Part shown: piece by piece, positions 39,961 to 51,179 of the stretch
Layout of the letters: every line of letters starts with the position of its first letter
How positions within the stretch are numbered: the stretch's first letter is position 1
Origin: Molossus alvarezi
Taxonomy: Eukaryota > Chordata > Mammalia > Chiroptera > Molossidae
DNA length: 64,000 nucleotides
Assembly: GCA_037176705.1 (NCBI GenBank)
Contig: CM073886.1
Coordinates: forward strand, 10,066,501-10,130,500
Reading direction: 5' to 3'
Notes under the pieces: model-generated
Databases searched by the model: none
What the model was told of the DNA's origin: nothing
The model's input: the letters and a program-made list of their open reading frames with translations, nothing else
Translations under genes and position numbers: made by a program

Positions 39961-40180
39961 TCCTGGCCAGTTTGGCTCAGAGGTTAGAGCATCAGCCCAT
40001 GAACAGAAGAGTCACGGGTTCAATTCCGGTCAAGGGCATGTACCTCAGTTTCAGTTCAATCCCTGGCCCTGGTTGGGGTTGTGTGGGAGGCAACCAATCG
40101 ATGTGTCTCATAGATGTTTCTCCCTCCCTCCCTATCTGAAAATCAGTGGGAAAATATCCTTAGGTGAGGATTAAAAATAT
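39961..40180 (+). mobile_element. VES SINE, type A
   Basis: Head CCTGGCCAGTTTGGCTCAG, shortened CT stretch, ATATCCTTAGGTGAGGATT tail that grades into (TA)n. Confidence 0.92.
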
Positions 40181-40199
40181 ATATACATACATATAATAT

Positions 40200-41290
40200 A
40201 TAGCCACATAGCAGACCAAGACAAGGGAGAAACCAGCCTGAGATGAGAGTTCATGGCAAACAAGAAAAGCTTGATCTTCACTCTCTTTAGGTACCCACCA
40301 TCATGAATCCAGAGGAACTAGGCCAGGAACATTGGGATTGGTTGCCAACTCTTTCCCCACTCCCCTTGTGACTCCATTATCCATCTATTAATCCTTTATG
40401 GTCAGAGCCCAGCCTTGTCCAGGTGATGGAAGCAGCCAGCCATGGGCAGACCCCGTCCTGCCTCTGGTCAGGATGACCCTTCACTTGAGGAGTAGCAGGG
40501 ATTATGTCCCCTGCTGGCCTATGTGCACTTGCCTTTACTGAACTCAGCCCCATGTCTGGCCTACCTTAGGGAGGAAGGAACCCGATTTGCCAACCTGGAG
40601 AAACTTCTAAAGAAAGGTAGAAGATTTGGGGGAAAACACCGTTCAGGTGAAAGTAATGAACTGACCTGATTGCGATCTGAGCCCACCCTAAACTTTTCTG
40701 GGAGGACTGGCTTGTGTGCCATCTTGTCACAAGTGGGATATGGTGTAAGAAGGCACTTTGGTAGTAGAATGTACCAACTTTTAATTCCCAAGAGAAGCCA
40801 GCCAGTGTACAACCCCTCCCATCCCCTAACCCTCAGTAATGCCAGGGGGAAAACCCAGCTTGAAACACCCTTCTTGGCTCAGATCTGGACCCTAACCTCA
40901 GCTTGCCAATTAAAGGTGCCATAATTATTACTTTCTCTGAGTGCTTTGAAGTTTGCAAGGCTTGCTAAGGGCCTAAACACCAGACCCAACTCGCACCATT
41001 AAAAGATAATTTTTGAGTGTCATGAAATGCTTAAGCCTCAGCCTCACTCCATTCTTAGCTCCTCATTTCTTGGCATAGATACTTCCACCAAAGGTAGGGC
41101 TCTTTTTCTGCTACTGCAGGTCTTTGAGGCTCAGAATCTGAAACAATGTAAACTGGTAAGAGAGTTTTTCTAGGGCATCACTGGAGAAACACTTGTCTGT
41201 ACCAGATACGAGCCCATCCATATGGCCAGTGTGAGAGGCCAGGATATGACCACATGTCCCTTGTTTGTCCAAGACATTTAAAATAAGGGT
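40200..41290. other. intergenic, ZNF747 position by synteny, no gene
   Basis: About 1.1 kb with no KRAB or C2H2 motif in any frame. Short open frames only. Confidence 0.5.
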
Positions 41291-41293
41291 GAG

Positions 41294-41497
41294 CCTGGCC
41301 GGTGTGTCTCACTGGTTGAGCATCGACCCATGTACCAAGGTGTCGCCGGTTCAATTCCTGGTCAGGGCACATGCCTAGGTTGTGGGCCCGATCCCCAGTG
41401 GGGGGTGTGTAGGAGGCAGCCAGTTGATGTTCTCTCTCATCCATGTTTCTATCTCCCCCTCTCCCTTCCTCTATAACATCAATAAAGAAAAAATATT
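41294..41497 (+). mobile_element. VES SINE, type B
   Basis: Head CCTGGCCGGTGTGTCTCAC, tail CATCAATAAAGAAAA. TAAAATAAGGGTGAG and TAAAATAAGGGTAAG flank this and the next element together, so the type A copy landed in its A-tail. Confidence 0.93.
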
Positions 41498-41499
41498 TG

Positions 41500-41748
41500 C
41501 CCTGGCCAGTTTGGCTCAGCGTTTAAAGTGTCAGCCTGTGGACCAGAGTCCCAGGTTCATTTCCCGCTAGGGGCGCGTACCTCAGTTGAGGTTTGTCCCC
41601 TGCTCCAGTTGGGGTTGTGTGGGTGGCTCTCTCACGTCGATGTTTCTGTCTCTCTTCCTCCCTCTCTCCCTCTCGCTCTATCTGAAGATAAATGCAAAAA
41701 TGTCCTCAGGTGAGGATAAAATAAATAAAATTATGGTTTAAAAAAATA
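41500..41748 (+). mobile_element. VES SINE, type A, in A-tail of type B
   Basis: Head CCCTGGCCAGTTTGGCTCAG, GTCCTCAGGTGAGGAT tail with AAATAAAT. Lies between the body and right target duplication of the preceding SINE. Confidence 0.92.
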
Positions 41749-42165
41749 TTTAATAAAATAAGGGTAAGTATTGATTTGAATTCCAAAGGACCGCTAATAT
41801 TTTTAGGAATGTTTACATGCATCTTTCTAGGAACAGGATGTCACCCAAGGAAGCTAAAACCTGCTCTAGACCAGTACATTTCAAAGTAAGGCCTTCCTGC
41901 CAAAGAATCATATACTATTTATTTAAATGTAGCTAGCTCCCTGGGCCCTGTCTGTCTCTAGCTATTGAATCTGAACCTCCAGGAATGGCATTTTATGCCT
42001 GCTAAACTTTGAGAACGACTCTGAGCTTTTGCAAGAAGAGGGGTTGATCTCAGGGCTTGTATCAAATCTTAGGTCAGAGGATGACCTAGCCATACACAAG
42101 ACTCCCATTTCCTTTGTTCTTGCTAAAGGGGCCTGTGCTGCTGTGGCTGCTCTCTTCCTGTGTAC

Positions 42166-42583
42166 TTTTTTAAAAAATTTATTGATTTGTGAGAGAGAGA
42201 GAGAGAGGAAAAGGGAAACATTGATTTGTTCCACTTATTTAAATGCTGTCATTGATTGATTCTTTTGTTGTTTTTAATCCTCACTCAAGGATATATTTCC
42301 ATGGATATTTAGATAGAGTGGAAAGGAGGGAGAGAAATATCAATGTGAGACACATCCATTGGTTGCCTCCTGCATGACCCCGACCAGGGCTAAGGATCGA
42401 AACTGCAACCTAGGTATGTGCCCTTGACCAGGAATCGAACCTGCAACCCTTTGGTCCACAGGCCGACCCTCTAACTGCTGAGCCAAACTGGCCAAAGCCA
42501 TTAGTTGATTCTTGTATGTTCCCTGGCCAAGGATCAAACCTGCAACCTTGGATGCTCTAACCAACGAGCTATTTGGCCAGGGA
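42166..42583 (-). mobile_element. composite tRNA-SINE, minus, second copy
   Basis: Outer halves TTATTGATTTGTGAGAGAGA...GTCATTGATTGATTC and GTTGATTCTTGTATG...TCTAACCAACGAGCTA surround a type A core inserted at the same GATTCTTT site as in the copy near 8.4 kb. Confidence 0.75.
42262..42498 (-). mobile_element. VES SINE, type A, inner part of composite
   Basis: Starts GTTTTTAATCCTCACTCAAG and ends AAACTGGCCAAAGC, with ATATTTAGATAGAGTGG as in the inner part of the 8.4-kb copy. Confidence 0.85.
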
Positions 42584-43179
42584 TCTTCCTGTGTACTTCA
42601 AATCTTGAATATACTGGGGCATCTTTTACAGCACAACAGAGGCCTCTTAGCTTGTCCTTTGCATGCAGGGAGGAAGCAGTTCAGTCAGGATCCCCCCACA
42701 CTGAGAACTTTTGTGAGGACTTAGGGCCTACCATAACTCTTGGCTGTGCTCTGAACAGCTCTGCCCCAGTCCTTCTGCACACCAGAGGATGATGCTCAAC
42801 TTGGGATACACACAGGCTACTCACTAACACTCAGTGGTAGAGCAAGGTCAGTCTTAACTTGGATTAGTCAGTGTTGGGTCAAGTTGGAACCCTCATCAGA
42901 AGATTTCCTGTGCTTGGAGCCTCCCACTGCTATGGACTGGTGGCAGACGTAGGCTGGCTGCCTCTTGAAGGCTCATTGCATAGACAGATCTGGTGCTAGA
43001 GGAGGCAGCCTGGAAGTCAGATAGCTACTCTTTTGTTCTAGGCACTAGTGAAACTGAATTTCCACGTGGAAATGATGGTGCTAGAGCAGCTTGAAGCCCT
43101 GGACCAACTTCTGCTACTTGTGGGCTTTTGGCCCATGCTATGAAGAATGCAGGCAGTGGACCATAGCAGACCTGTGGCT

Positions 43180-43385
43180 AGAATCTTTGCCACTCTTTGC
43201 AGGGGCCACAGCTTTCCTGTGTACATTTTCTCCTGTGTAAATTTTCTGGTGCGTAAGCAGGTCGGAAAGTCATGTCTCATGAAGGAGACATTTATCTCTT
43301 ACTTGTGTGAGTGCTTTGGGGATGACAAGAGGGTATCCCAGGTCCAGCTCTTCCCAAATCAGTACACATGTAGGGTGTGCATTCT
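43180..43385 (-). pseudogene. decayed C2H2 zinc-finger remnant
   Basis: On the minus strand, 43227-43262 reads DLLTHQKIYTGE, the end of a Kruppel finger and linker with the second histidine changed to tyrosine. Upstream, PYMCTD followed by G-R and later THTSKR looks like a neighbouring finger with its second cysteine lost. Spacing is about 14 bases short of the regular 84. Stops occur. Orientation is opposite to the three ZNF genes. A SINE interrupts further upstream sequence. It could be a piece of a retrocopied ZNF. Confidence 0.45.
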
Positions 43386-43386
43386 T

Positions 43387-43627
43387 TTTTTTTTTTTATC
43401 CTCACCGAAGGACATTTTTCCTTTTTTTTTTTGTTCAGATAGAGTGGGAGGGAGAGAGAGAGAGAAACATCGACGTGAAAGGGACACATCGAGTGGCTGC
43501 CACCCGCACAACCCAACCAGGGCTGGGGACAAACTGCAACTGAAGTACGTGCCCTTAGCGGGAACCGAACCCAGGTCTCTCCGGACCGCAGGTCAACGCT
43601 CTAACTGCTGAGCCAAACCGGCCAGGG
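43387..43627 (-). mobile_element. VES SINE, type A, minus
   Basis: Poly-T, ATCCTCACCGAAGGACATT, inverted head ending GGCCAGGG. GGGTGTGCATTCTT flanks both ends. Confidence 0.94.
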
Positions 43628-44400
43628 TGGGTGTGCATTCTTAACAGTGGTTTTAGGATAGACATTGGGATGGAGAGAGGCATGGAGCTAGAAGCTCTTG
43701 CTCTGGAGGGCAGAAAAGTACTCCCGCTTTATTTGTAGAAAGATATCTGTCATTCTATTTGTAAGCCTCTATTGAGACCATTCTCTCCAATCTTTTATCA
43801 CTTGGAATTTTCCAAATTCTCATCTCTTTTCAGGAGAATGGAAGATTCCGTCATTCCTCTTAACCAGTTTCTTCCCTTCATTTATCTGGGAAAGCAACAA
43901 GAAAACATAAACCATGACTCCTGTGTCACTCACACGGAAGAATTTGGCTCTTTGGTAGCTATCAAGAAGGCTACCAAACTAGTTTTCAGCAGCAAGGGAC
44001 AAGAATTGGACCCTATTGTCTTTCCAGGATTGTTTTTCCCCCTTGATTCAAAGTTGCACCTAGGGCAGTGTTTCTCAGGTTTCCTTTCTTTACAAGCCAG
44101 AAAGGACTGGAGGGTTCTTAGCCGCCTTAAAGTCTAACTGGTTCTGTTCACTTCCACTCCTGGACTCTATCACCCCACCCTCCTCTGGAAGAAATTCCCA
44201 CAGGATCCTTGCCTCCCTGCCAGAAAATCCAGGAACCATGGACTAAGGCTCCCAAGGACTGAGTTAAACTCAGGTGGAGGGAAGAGGCAGGGTAATTGAA
44301 AAGAAAGCAGCTTCCTCTCTGAGGGAGGATCTCCCGACTGGCTCTTTCAGGAAAGTGATGGGAAAGGGAATGTGGGGGAGGAGAAAGGGTGTCTGCCCTC
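43628..44400. other. intergenic, no gene recognised
   Basis: A 121-codon plus frame (43772-44137) has no motif and no coding-like neighbours. Nothing else seen. Confidence 0.45.
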
Positions 44401-44479
44401 AATCTCTCGGCTTTCATTTTTCAGAAAGATAAAACATAATAAAGGGTAAACGGAGGCGGTAAAAGTTCTGAAAGCACAG

Positions 44480-45760
44480 CTGGAGGGGAGACGCCAGGCA
44501 GGTCCCTCCCACTCCTCCCGCAGGCTCTTTCGGCGGACTGGAGAGGTGGAACCAGCCTGCGCACCTCCCAAAGAATCAAAGGTGCCTCGCATTCCCCGCG
44601 ACCATCAAAGCCGAGCAGCTGGTATAGAGGGAGAAGGCGGGCGGTAAGAGTACGACCTTTACCGGTCAATCGCTGAACTCTCTGAGAGGTAGGGGCGGCG
44701 CCTCTGGAAACCCGAGGCGGAGCTGTTTCCTTGGCAACGATCCTAACCCGGCAGGAAGGGGGAGGAGGGAGATTAAGAGCAGAGAGAGGAGGGAGCCCGG
44801 AGGAGTTGGGGTAGACACACGGGGGGGGGGGGTAGTGGAATTCGAGCGGGGCGGGGAAGGCTTGTCTTAGTCTCCAAGAACTCAAAGAGGGACGGGGGTC
44901 CGTCGAGGGCGGCCGGAGCTGACCCCGAGGCCCCAGAGCGGCAGAAACTAGACGCCGCCCCCGCTGGCGCCGGGAAGCGTCGCTCCTTCTCGCTGACCTT
45001 GGTCTCGCTTGTCGCCTCGCCCTTGGCCACAGTCACTGACAGGTGCAGAGCCCAGTAGAAGGACAGATAGGCCACTGGACGGACGGAGACTCAGGACATA
45101 GGCACACAAACTGTCCCAGCCTCTCCCGCCGGCTCCAGGGTACCTTGTCCTCACCCACCTCAACGCTGGGGCCATCCAGCCCAGGGTTAATGCCAACGAG
45201 TTTCCACCTCCAGCTGCTCCTAGAGAGGCCGCGGTGCTAGCCACCGGGGGGAACTGGCCGCGGACGGACACTTCCTGTGCGGGGGGAGGGGGTCGATTGC
45301 CGCAGCCCAGCCTGGGACTGGGGTCCAGACGGCGGGGTCTCGGGTGGGGAGCAGTGTCTGGGGGCGGCAGGGCTAGTCGTGAAGACCCCCCCCATCTTCG
45401 AGGCTAAACGCGTGGGGGCCCGTGAGGGCTCCAAGGCAAGCCGAGACCTGGTGGGTGGGGGCGGGGCCGCGGGGAGGGGAGGGGCCCGGCCGGCCAGAGA
45501 GGCCCAGGGTCAAGACGTCCGGCCTTGGGGGCCGGGGCTGGGCAGCCGGGTCCCCTGGGCGGCGCTGAGCGGGCGGGCGGCGAGGGTCCGGGTCTCCGGG
45601 CACTCAGGCCAGGTCGCAGGATCGTTCCGCCATCGCCGCCGCCGCCGCACTGGGAGCCAGCGGGGATGGAACGGGAGGCGTCGCCGTGGGGCCTCGAGCC
45701 CCAGGATGTGCAAAGTCTTGACGAAGTGGGGCCCGAAGGGTCCCCTAAAGGTGAGGGAGG
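44480..45760 (+). promoter_or_regulatory. CpG island / ZNF768 promoter
   Basis: GC-rich block of over 1 kb that ends in the first coding exon. A run of 12 G begins at 44821, and GTTCCGCCATCGCC lies about 40 bases before the ATG, again GCCAT-type. Long minus-strand frames here are explained by composition. Confidence 0.7.
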
Positions 45761-47554
45761 GAGCGCCCCTCCGAGGAGCGTGCCTGGGAGCGGGAGAGGG
45801 GGCTGTGGTCCTTGAGGGGTAAGAGAGCGGCGGACTTGGACACCTGGGACTTGGAGGAGGTGGGGGCGGGGACCGGGTGTCCTGGGTTTGCTGAGGGGAA
45901 GGTGGGAATTTCAGCACCTGTACAAGGGCCAGCGACCATGTTTGAGCAGGAGGGAGAGGTTTGTGACAACTAATGGTGGGACCCAGTGACCTTCCAGGCT
46001 CCACACCATATGGGTTTTCTGTAATTCTTTGATCCTGCAGGCAACATACGTGAGAATGAGGAAGAGGAAATCTCTCAGCAAGAAGGCATTGGGGACTATG
46101 AGGTCGAAGAGATACCTTTTGGGCTTGAACCCCAGAGCCCTGGGTTTGAGCCACAAAGCCCAGAGTTTGAACCCCAAAGCCCCAGGTTTGAGCCTGAAAG
46201 CCCAGGTTTTGAGTCCCGAAGCCCTGGGTTTGTGCCCCCAAGCCCTGGATTTGCACCCAGAACCCCTGAATCAGATTCTCAGAGTCCTGAGTCTGAACCA
46301 CAAAGTCCCAGGTATGAGCCCCAAAGCCCAGGGTATGAACCCCGGAGCCCTGGATATGAACCTCGGAGCCCTGGGTATGAATCTCAGAGCCCTGAATTAA
46401 AAACCCAAAGCCCTGAATTTGAAGCTCAAAGTTCCAAATTCCAGGAAGGTACAGAGATGCTTCTCAGTCCCGAGGAAAAGAATCCCTTGAGCATCTCCTT
46501 GGGAGTTCATCCCCTGGACTCCTTCACCCAGGGGTTTGGGGAGCAGCCCACAGGGGACCTTCCCCTAGGGCCACCTTTTGAGATGCCCTCAGGGGCCTTG
46601 CTGGCTACACCCCAGTTTGAGATGCTCCAGAATCCTCTGGGCCTGACGGGGACCCTGCGGGGTCCAGGCCGACGGGGTGGTCGCGCCAGGGGTGGGCAGG
46701 GCCCTCGACCTAACATCTGTGGCATCTGCGGGAAGAGCTTTGGCAGGGGCTCCACCCTGATCCAGCACCAGCGCATCCATACAGGTGAAAAGCCCTATAA
46801 ATGTGAGGTCTGCAGCAAGGCCTTCTCTCAGAGCTCTGACCTCATCAAACACCAGCGCACCCACACGGGGGAGCGGCCCTACAAGTGTCCCCGTTGTGGC
46901 AAGGCCTTCGCCGACAGCTCTTACCTGCTTCGCCACCAGCGCACTCACTCTGGTCAGAAGCCCTACAAGTGCCCGCACTGTGGCAAGGCCTTCGGAGACA
47001 GCTCCTACCTCCTGCGGCACCAGCGCACTCACAGCCATGAGCGGCCCTACAGCTGCCCGGAGTGCGGCAAATGCTACAGCCAGAACTCATCCCTGCGTAG
47101 TCACCAGAGGGTGCACACTGGGCAGAGGCCCTTCAGCTGTGGCATCTGTGGCAAGAGCTTCTCCCAGCGTTCGGCACTTATCCCCCATGCCCGCAGCCAT
47201 GCCCGTGAGAAGCCTTTCAAGTGCCCTGAGTGCGGCAAGCGCTTTGGTCAGAGCTCTGTGCTGGCCATTCATGCCCGCACCCACCTGCCAGGCCGCACCT
47301 ACAGCTGCCCAGATTGTGGCAAGACCTTCAATCGCTCCTCCACACTGATTCAGCACCAGCGTTCCCACACAGGTGAGAGGCCCTACAGGTGCGCTGTGTG
47401 TGGCAAGGGCTTCTGCCGCTCTTCGACGCTGCTGCAGCATCACCGGGTCCACAGCGGGGAGCGGCCCTACAAGTGCGATGACTGTGGAAAGGCATTCTCA
47501 CAGAGCTCCGACCTTATCCGCCACCAGCGGACCCACGCTGCCGGCCGTCGTTGA
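45666..47554 (+). CDS. ZNF768: ZNF768, heptad-repeat zinc-finger protein
   Basis: Nuclear C2H2 transcription factor without KRAB. Published work on the human protein reports binding to MIR-derived sites and links to transcription and proliferation. Two coding exons: 45666-45750 ([20 protein letters not shown]) and 46041-47554, joined in phase 1, giving 532 residues against about 540 in human. Residues of the first half of exon 2 form 15 heptads of [14 protein letters not shown] type, resembling the RNA polymerase II CTD; human seems to have about one more. A middle region ([19 protein letters not shown]) and a [10 protein letters not shown] basic patch precede ten adjacent fingers, from [20 protein letters not shown] to [18 protein letters not shown], ending AAGRR. 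Fingers look unbroken. The start has good context (GGGGATGG). Confidence 0.97.
46117..46440 (+). repeat. 15-heptad CTD-like coding repeat in ZNF768
   Basis: Codes for tandem units such as [21 protein letters not shown] and ESQSPEL. Serine-proline is kept at the same place in 13 of 15; one has threonine-proline, one SS. Confidence 0.9.
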
Positions 47555-48042
47555 CTGGCGGCCCTGTCGGGTGGGGCTATCGTGGGCAGAAGAGGAGGGG
47601 ACAGGGAGCTAGAGAAATCTTTAGAGTAGTGGAAAAGCTGGAGTTGAGGATTCTAGGAGAGGGGACTAGGGTGGAGGAAGTTACATGCCCTGGAGATTTA
47701 TGGGAAATGGGTAATGAAGAGGGGTTGGAGGGAGGCCAAACAGGCAGCAGGAGGCTCTGGGAGAATCCAGAAGGAGGTCAACAGAGAGCTGGCCTCAGCA
47801 GCAGCATGCCCCTTGGCGGATGCCTACTTGGCAAAGTGCTAGATGGGGAGGGGGGAGGGGAAGGGTTACTTAATTAGAGTGGGGTAGCTTAGATCAGTAG
47901 CTACTGAAACCCTTGTTGAGTCAGGAGGGGGTGAGGGGAGGTGGGGTGGGGAGTAAAGCCCAGAGTGGGACCTGGGCCTCTGAGTGCAAACCCCAGTCTC
48001 CCTTTGTCTTCCTCAGGCTTTGGAGCCCCTGAATTTGAGTTC

Positions 48043-48048
48043 AATAAA
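48043..48048 (+). terminator. ZNF768 polyadenylation signal
   Basis: AATAAA in TTCAATAAAAACC, about 490 bases after the stop codon, followed by a GT-containing stretch (TTTGGTCAAAG, TTTGTCC). Best candidate for this gene. Confidence 0.6.
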
Positions 48049-48099
48049 AACCTCTTTGGTCAAAGAGATTTGTCCTTAAAATGTGTACATGGACAGTGG

Positions 48100-48590
48100 G
48101 AGACACTAAGTGATCATAACTATGAGCAGCCAATGAAGCCATGGGGCTGTGTCTGGGAAGTGCTTTTATAGTCAGAATTTCACTGGATTCTTATCAAAGG
48201 CTCAGGAGATGTGACTTTCCCATATCTGCCCAGGTTATCTTCCATCATTTGAATGCTGCACAGACACAAAGGGGGCCCATTGTGGGTTTGAGAAAGCCCT
48301 TCAATTTTGTGGATATCCCTCTTCCCAAACATAGAGGGTCTGCTCTTGAGCCAGAAAATAGACCCTGATTCTCCTATCTGGGCATGGAAACTGTACCATT
48401 TCTCTCTGGCTTCCACCACCCAGCTGTGCCATTCTCACCCCCACCCCAAACGCCAGCTACAGCCTCTAGCCACCACTCTGTGCAGACCCTGACTCTGACC
48501 AGGACTGCAAGTTCCAATCCCACCCATAGGGGTTCATGTATTGGACCCAGTGTGAGAATTGGGTGCCAGCCTTTAAGACCCTCCCACCAC
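48100..48590. other. intergenic, nothing recognised
   Basis: No exon or repeat seen downstream of the ZNF768 poly(A) signal. Confidence 0.45.
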
Positions 48591-48595
48591 GCGCT

Positions 48596-48850
48596 GGCCA
48601 GTGTGACCTAGTGGTTGGAGCGTCAGCCTGTGCACGGAAGGATCACAGGTTAAATGATTCCAGTTAAAGGCATGTACCTAGTCGCCCGTTCGATTCCCTG
48701 CCCGGGTCAGGGCGCTTGCGGGAGGTAACCAACTGATGTGTCTCTAACACATTGATGTTTCTCTCCCCCTCTCATGCCCTCTTGCTCTCCTTCATTCTCT
48801 CTAGAAGCAATGGAGAAAGTATCCTTGGGTGAAGATTAATAAAACAACAC
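48596..48850 (+). mobile_element. VES SINE, type A, diverged
   Basis: Head CTGGCCAGTGTGACCTAG, TATCCTTGGGTGAAGATT tail. CCCTCCCACCA flanks both ends. Confidence 0.9.
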
Positions 48851-49149
48851 AAAATCCCTCCCACCAGGCTGGCCTGATTTACCACAGCTCTGCTTCCTTT
48901 TTAGGACCCCTGTACCTTTTGGTGGGATCACCCTGTTATCAACTCACCTTTATCCTACTTTCCTTTCGTAGCTGAACCTCACTCCTCCTATCACTTGGCC
49001 CTTAGGAAAGGATGGGAGGTTGGTGCCATCAGTGAGTGTAGGGAGGGTTCTGGGATGTGGCCTGTGATACCTTACCTGAGGAGGACAGGCCATGCCTTGG
49101 GGAATCACCTGGCTGCTGGCACTGTCGTGAGATGAACTGCTCAGGGCCT

Positions 49150-49270
49150 GACAGTGCCCTGTCAAGGTTTATTTATTCTATTTCACAGATTAGGAAAATG
49201 GAGCTCACAAAACTAAGTGATCTGCTCAAAATCACTCTGAAACTAAGGCAACGTCTGCCTGGCTCCACCT
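49150..49270 (-). mobile_element. MIR fragment
   Basis: TTATTCTATTTCACAGATTA and GTGATCTGCTCAAAATCAC match inverted MIR. Confidence 0.65.
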
Positions 49271-49850
49271 GTCCCCAGCAATTTGGCCTCAAGGCAGGTG
49301 GGGAGTCATTGCTCTGTAAGGTCTCTTGGGCCTCAGGATCCTGACTATACCCCCCGACTCCCATACCCATACTCAGGACCTTGTAACTTGTCACGAGTAA
49401 ATAACTTCTCTAAGCATATTTCAATCTAGCCTCTCAAGGTCTGCAAGCTCTTAGAGATCATGTGGTTCAATAGAGTTTGATTGTGTTTAGTAGTATTCAA
49501 AGTTTTAATTATTTTTGGAAGTAGAAAAGTAAAGTAAAATCTCAGTCTTATAAAGACCTTTGTAAACTTTATGCACATTTTTGTACAGATGCCCTACCAT
49601 ACCAAATTTCAAATATTGAAATATTCTGCCCCCCACAATTAATATAGTTCATATATGTAAGTATATACATAGAATTGCATTTGATTACCTGAAATGAAAC
49701 TACATTTACTTCAACATTTATTTCGACTATACAGTTTAATTTTCATATTTTGGAATTGATTATTTTTCAGCTTGCAAACAAGCCTATGCCCTTGAAAGCT
49801 GGGAGGCCTTGGGCACAGTGCATGTGGGGCTTAATTGATAAAGTAGCCTG
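49271..49850. other. AT-rich intergenic sequence
   Basis: No gene or confident repeat. Confidence 0.45.
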
Positions 49851-49851
49851 A

Positions 49852-50312
49852 CCCTGGCTGGTTTGGCTCAGCAGTTAGAGTGTCTTTGGTCAAAGGGTCA
49901 AGGGTTTGATTCCTGGTCAAGGACATGTACCTGGGTTGCAGGTTCAAACCCCGCCTGGGGCCCTGCGGGAGGCAATCAATCCCTGTGTTTCTTTCACATT
50001 GATGTTTCTCTCTCTCTCTTTTTCTCCCTCCCTCCTTTCCACTCTATCTAACAATGGAGCCTGGCCAGTGTGGCTCAGTGGATTGAGCGTCATTCCATGG
50101 ACTGAGAGGTCCTGGTTTGATTCCTGGTTGGAGCACATACCCAGGTTGCGGGCTGGATCCCCAGTAGGGGGCCTGCAGGAGGCTGCCGATCAATGTTTCT
50201 CTCACATTGATGTTTCTATCTCTCTCTCCCTTCCTCCCTCCCCAAAACAAAATCAATAAAAACATATTTAAAAATGGAAAAATATCCTTGGGTGAGGATT
50301 TAAAAAACAAAA
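49852..50312 (+). mobile_element. VES SINE, type A, split by type B
   Basis: The head and CT body run to AACAATGG at about 50058; the ATGGAAAAATATCCTTGGG tail resumes at 50273. GATAAAGTAGCCTG flanks the whole unit. Confidence 0.93.
50059..50272 (+). mobile_element. VES SINE, type B, nested
   Basis: Head CCTGGCCAGTGTGGCTCAG to AATCAATAAAAACATATTT, inserted in the tail of a type A copy. AATGG occurs on both sides. Confidence 0.93.
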
Positions 50313-50589
50313 CAAAGATAAAGTAGCCTGTATGCACAGAACAGAACATTAGTATATAAAAGCTGATCAAATGAGTGTGGGGGCTCAGCTGCTCAGCCCC
50401 CACACCTCTTTTTCGTGACAACTCCTAAGGTACCTCCAGATCCCAGGTGGGGCAGATCAAACCCAGGAGAGCATGTGTCTTTCCTAAGATCACGATGGAA
50501 GAGCTAGAACTCCACACCAGATGTCTTGACTTTCGGTCCAGGATGCTGCTTTGACCACACCATCCTGCACATCTAAACGACCGTTTCTG

Positions 50590-50890
50590 TCCACCACTGT
50601 TATCAAGCACTGATGGGCTAGGAACACTTTACAAGTGTTATCTCACTTAATGCTCATGACAGCTCTGAGGTGGAGCAAAAGTAGGTTTACAATTGTGAGT
50701 ACACGAGACATAGAGTTTACTCTTATATTGTTATTTATTAATTACTGTATAATTTTCTTTATGAATAACTGCAAACCTACTTTTGTCCACCCTTGTACAA
50801 TTATTATTCCTATTTTACCAATGAAGAAATGAGTCCCAGAGAGGATAAGAATTGCCCCACATCAGAGCCTGGATGCAAATCTAGGGCTGC
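50590..50890 (-). mobile_element. MIR split by mariner-type MITE
   Basis: TTATCTCACTTAATGCTCAT before and ATTATTCCTATTTTACCAAT after the MITE are consecutive parts of an inverted MIR. Confidence 0.85.
50668..50795 (+). mobile_element. mariner-type MITE
   Basis: Left end GGTGGAGCAAAAGTAGGTTT, right end the reverse complement of GGGTGGACAAAAGTAGGTTT: terminal inverted repeats of about 20 bp with two differences. About 128 bp, no coding capacity. The GCAAAAGTAGGTTTACA motif recalls mariner MITEs known from vesper bats. Confidence 0.8.
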
Positions 50891-51179
50891 CTGGGTTTTG
50901 ACTACTTTCCTAACAATACTAAGATGTTATTTACTTTGTCATTGTCTCTCTCCCATGAGTCGAGTGTTTCCTAGAGGCCGCATGATTTGTCATGGCAGAT
51001 GTCATACTCTGATGGGTTGTGTGGAATGTAAGCTTGGGCGTTATGTTTTAAGTTTTTTCTCCATTTTAATTTCTAACTGGATAAACCCCAATAGATATAA
51101 CCCATTTTAAAAAAAACTCTTTGGGGATCCTCAATAATTTTTAAGAGTATACAGGGGTCCTGAAACCAAAACATTTGAG

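Noticed and set aside
42029..42259. 76-codon plus frame as a small membrane protein
   Set aside because: Its C-terminal part is SINE GA-rich sequence; no start or family support.
45510..46301. 263-codon minus-strand frame opposite ZNF768
   Set aside because: Shadow of the CpG island and of the heptad repeats; no independent motif.
46785..47348. 187-codon plus frame inside the ZNF768 finger exon
   Set aside because: Out-of-frame reading of the tandem finger codons.
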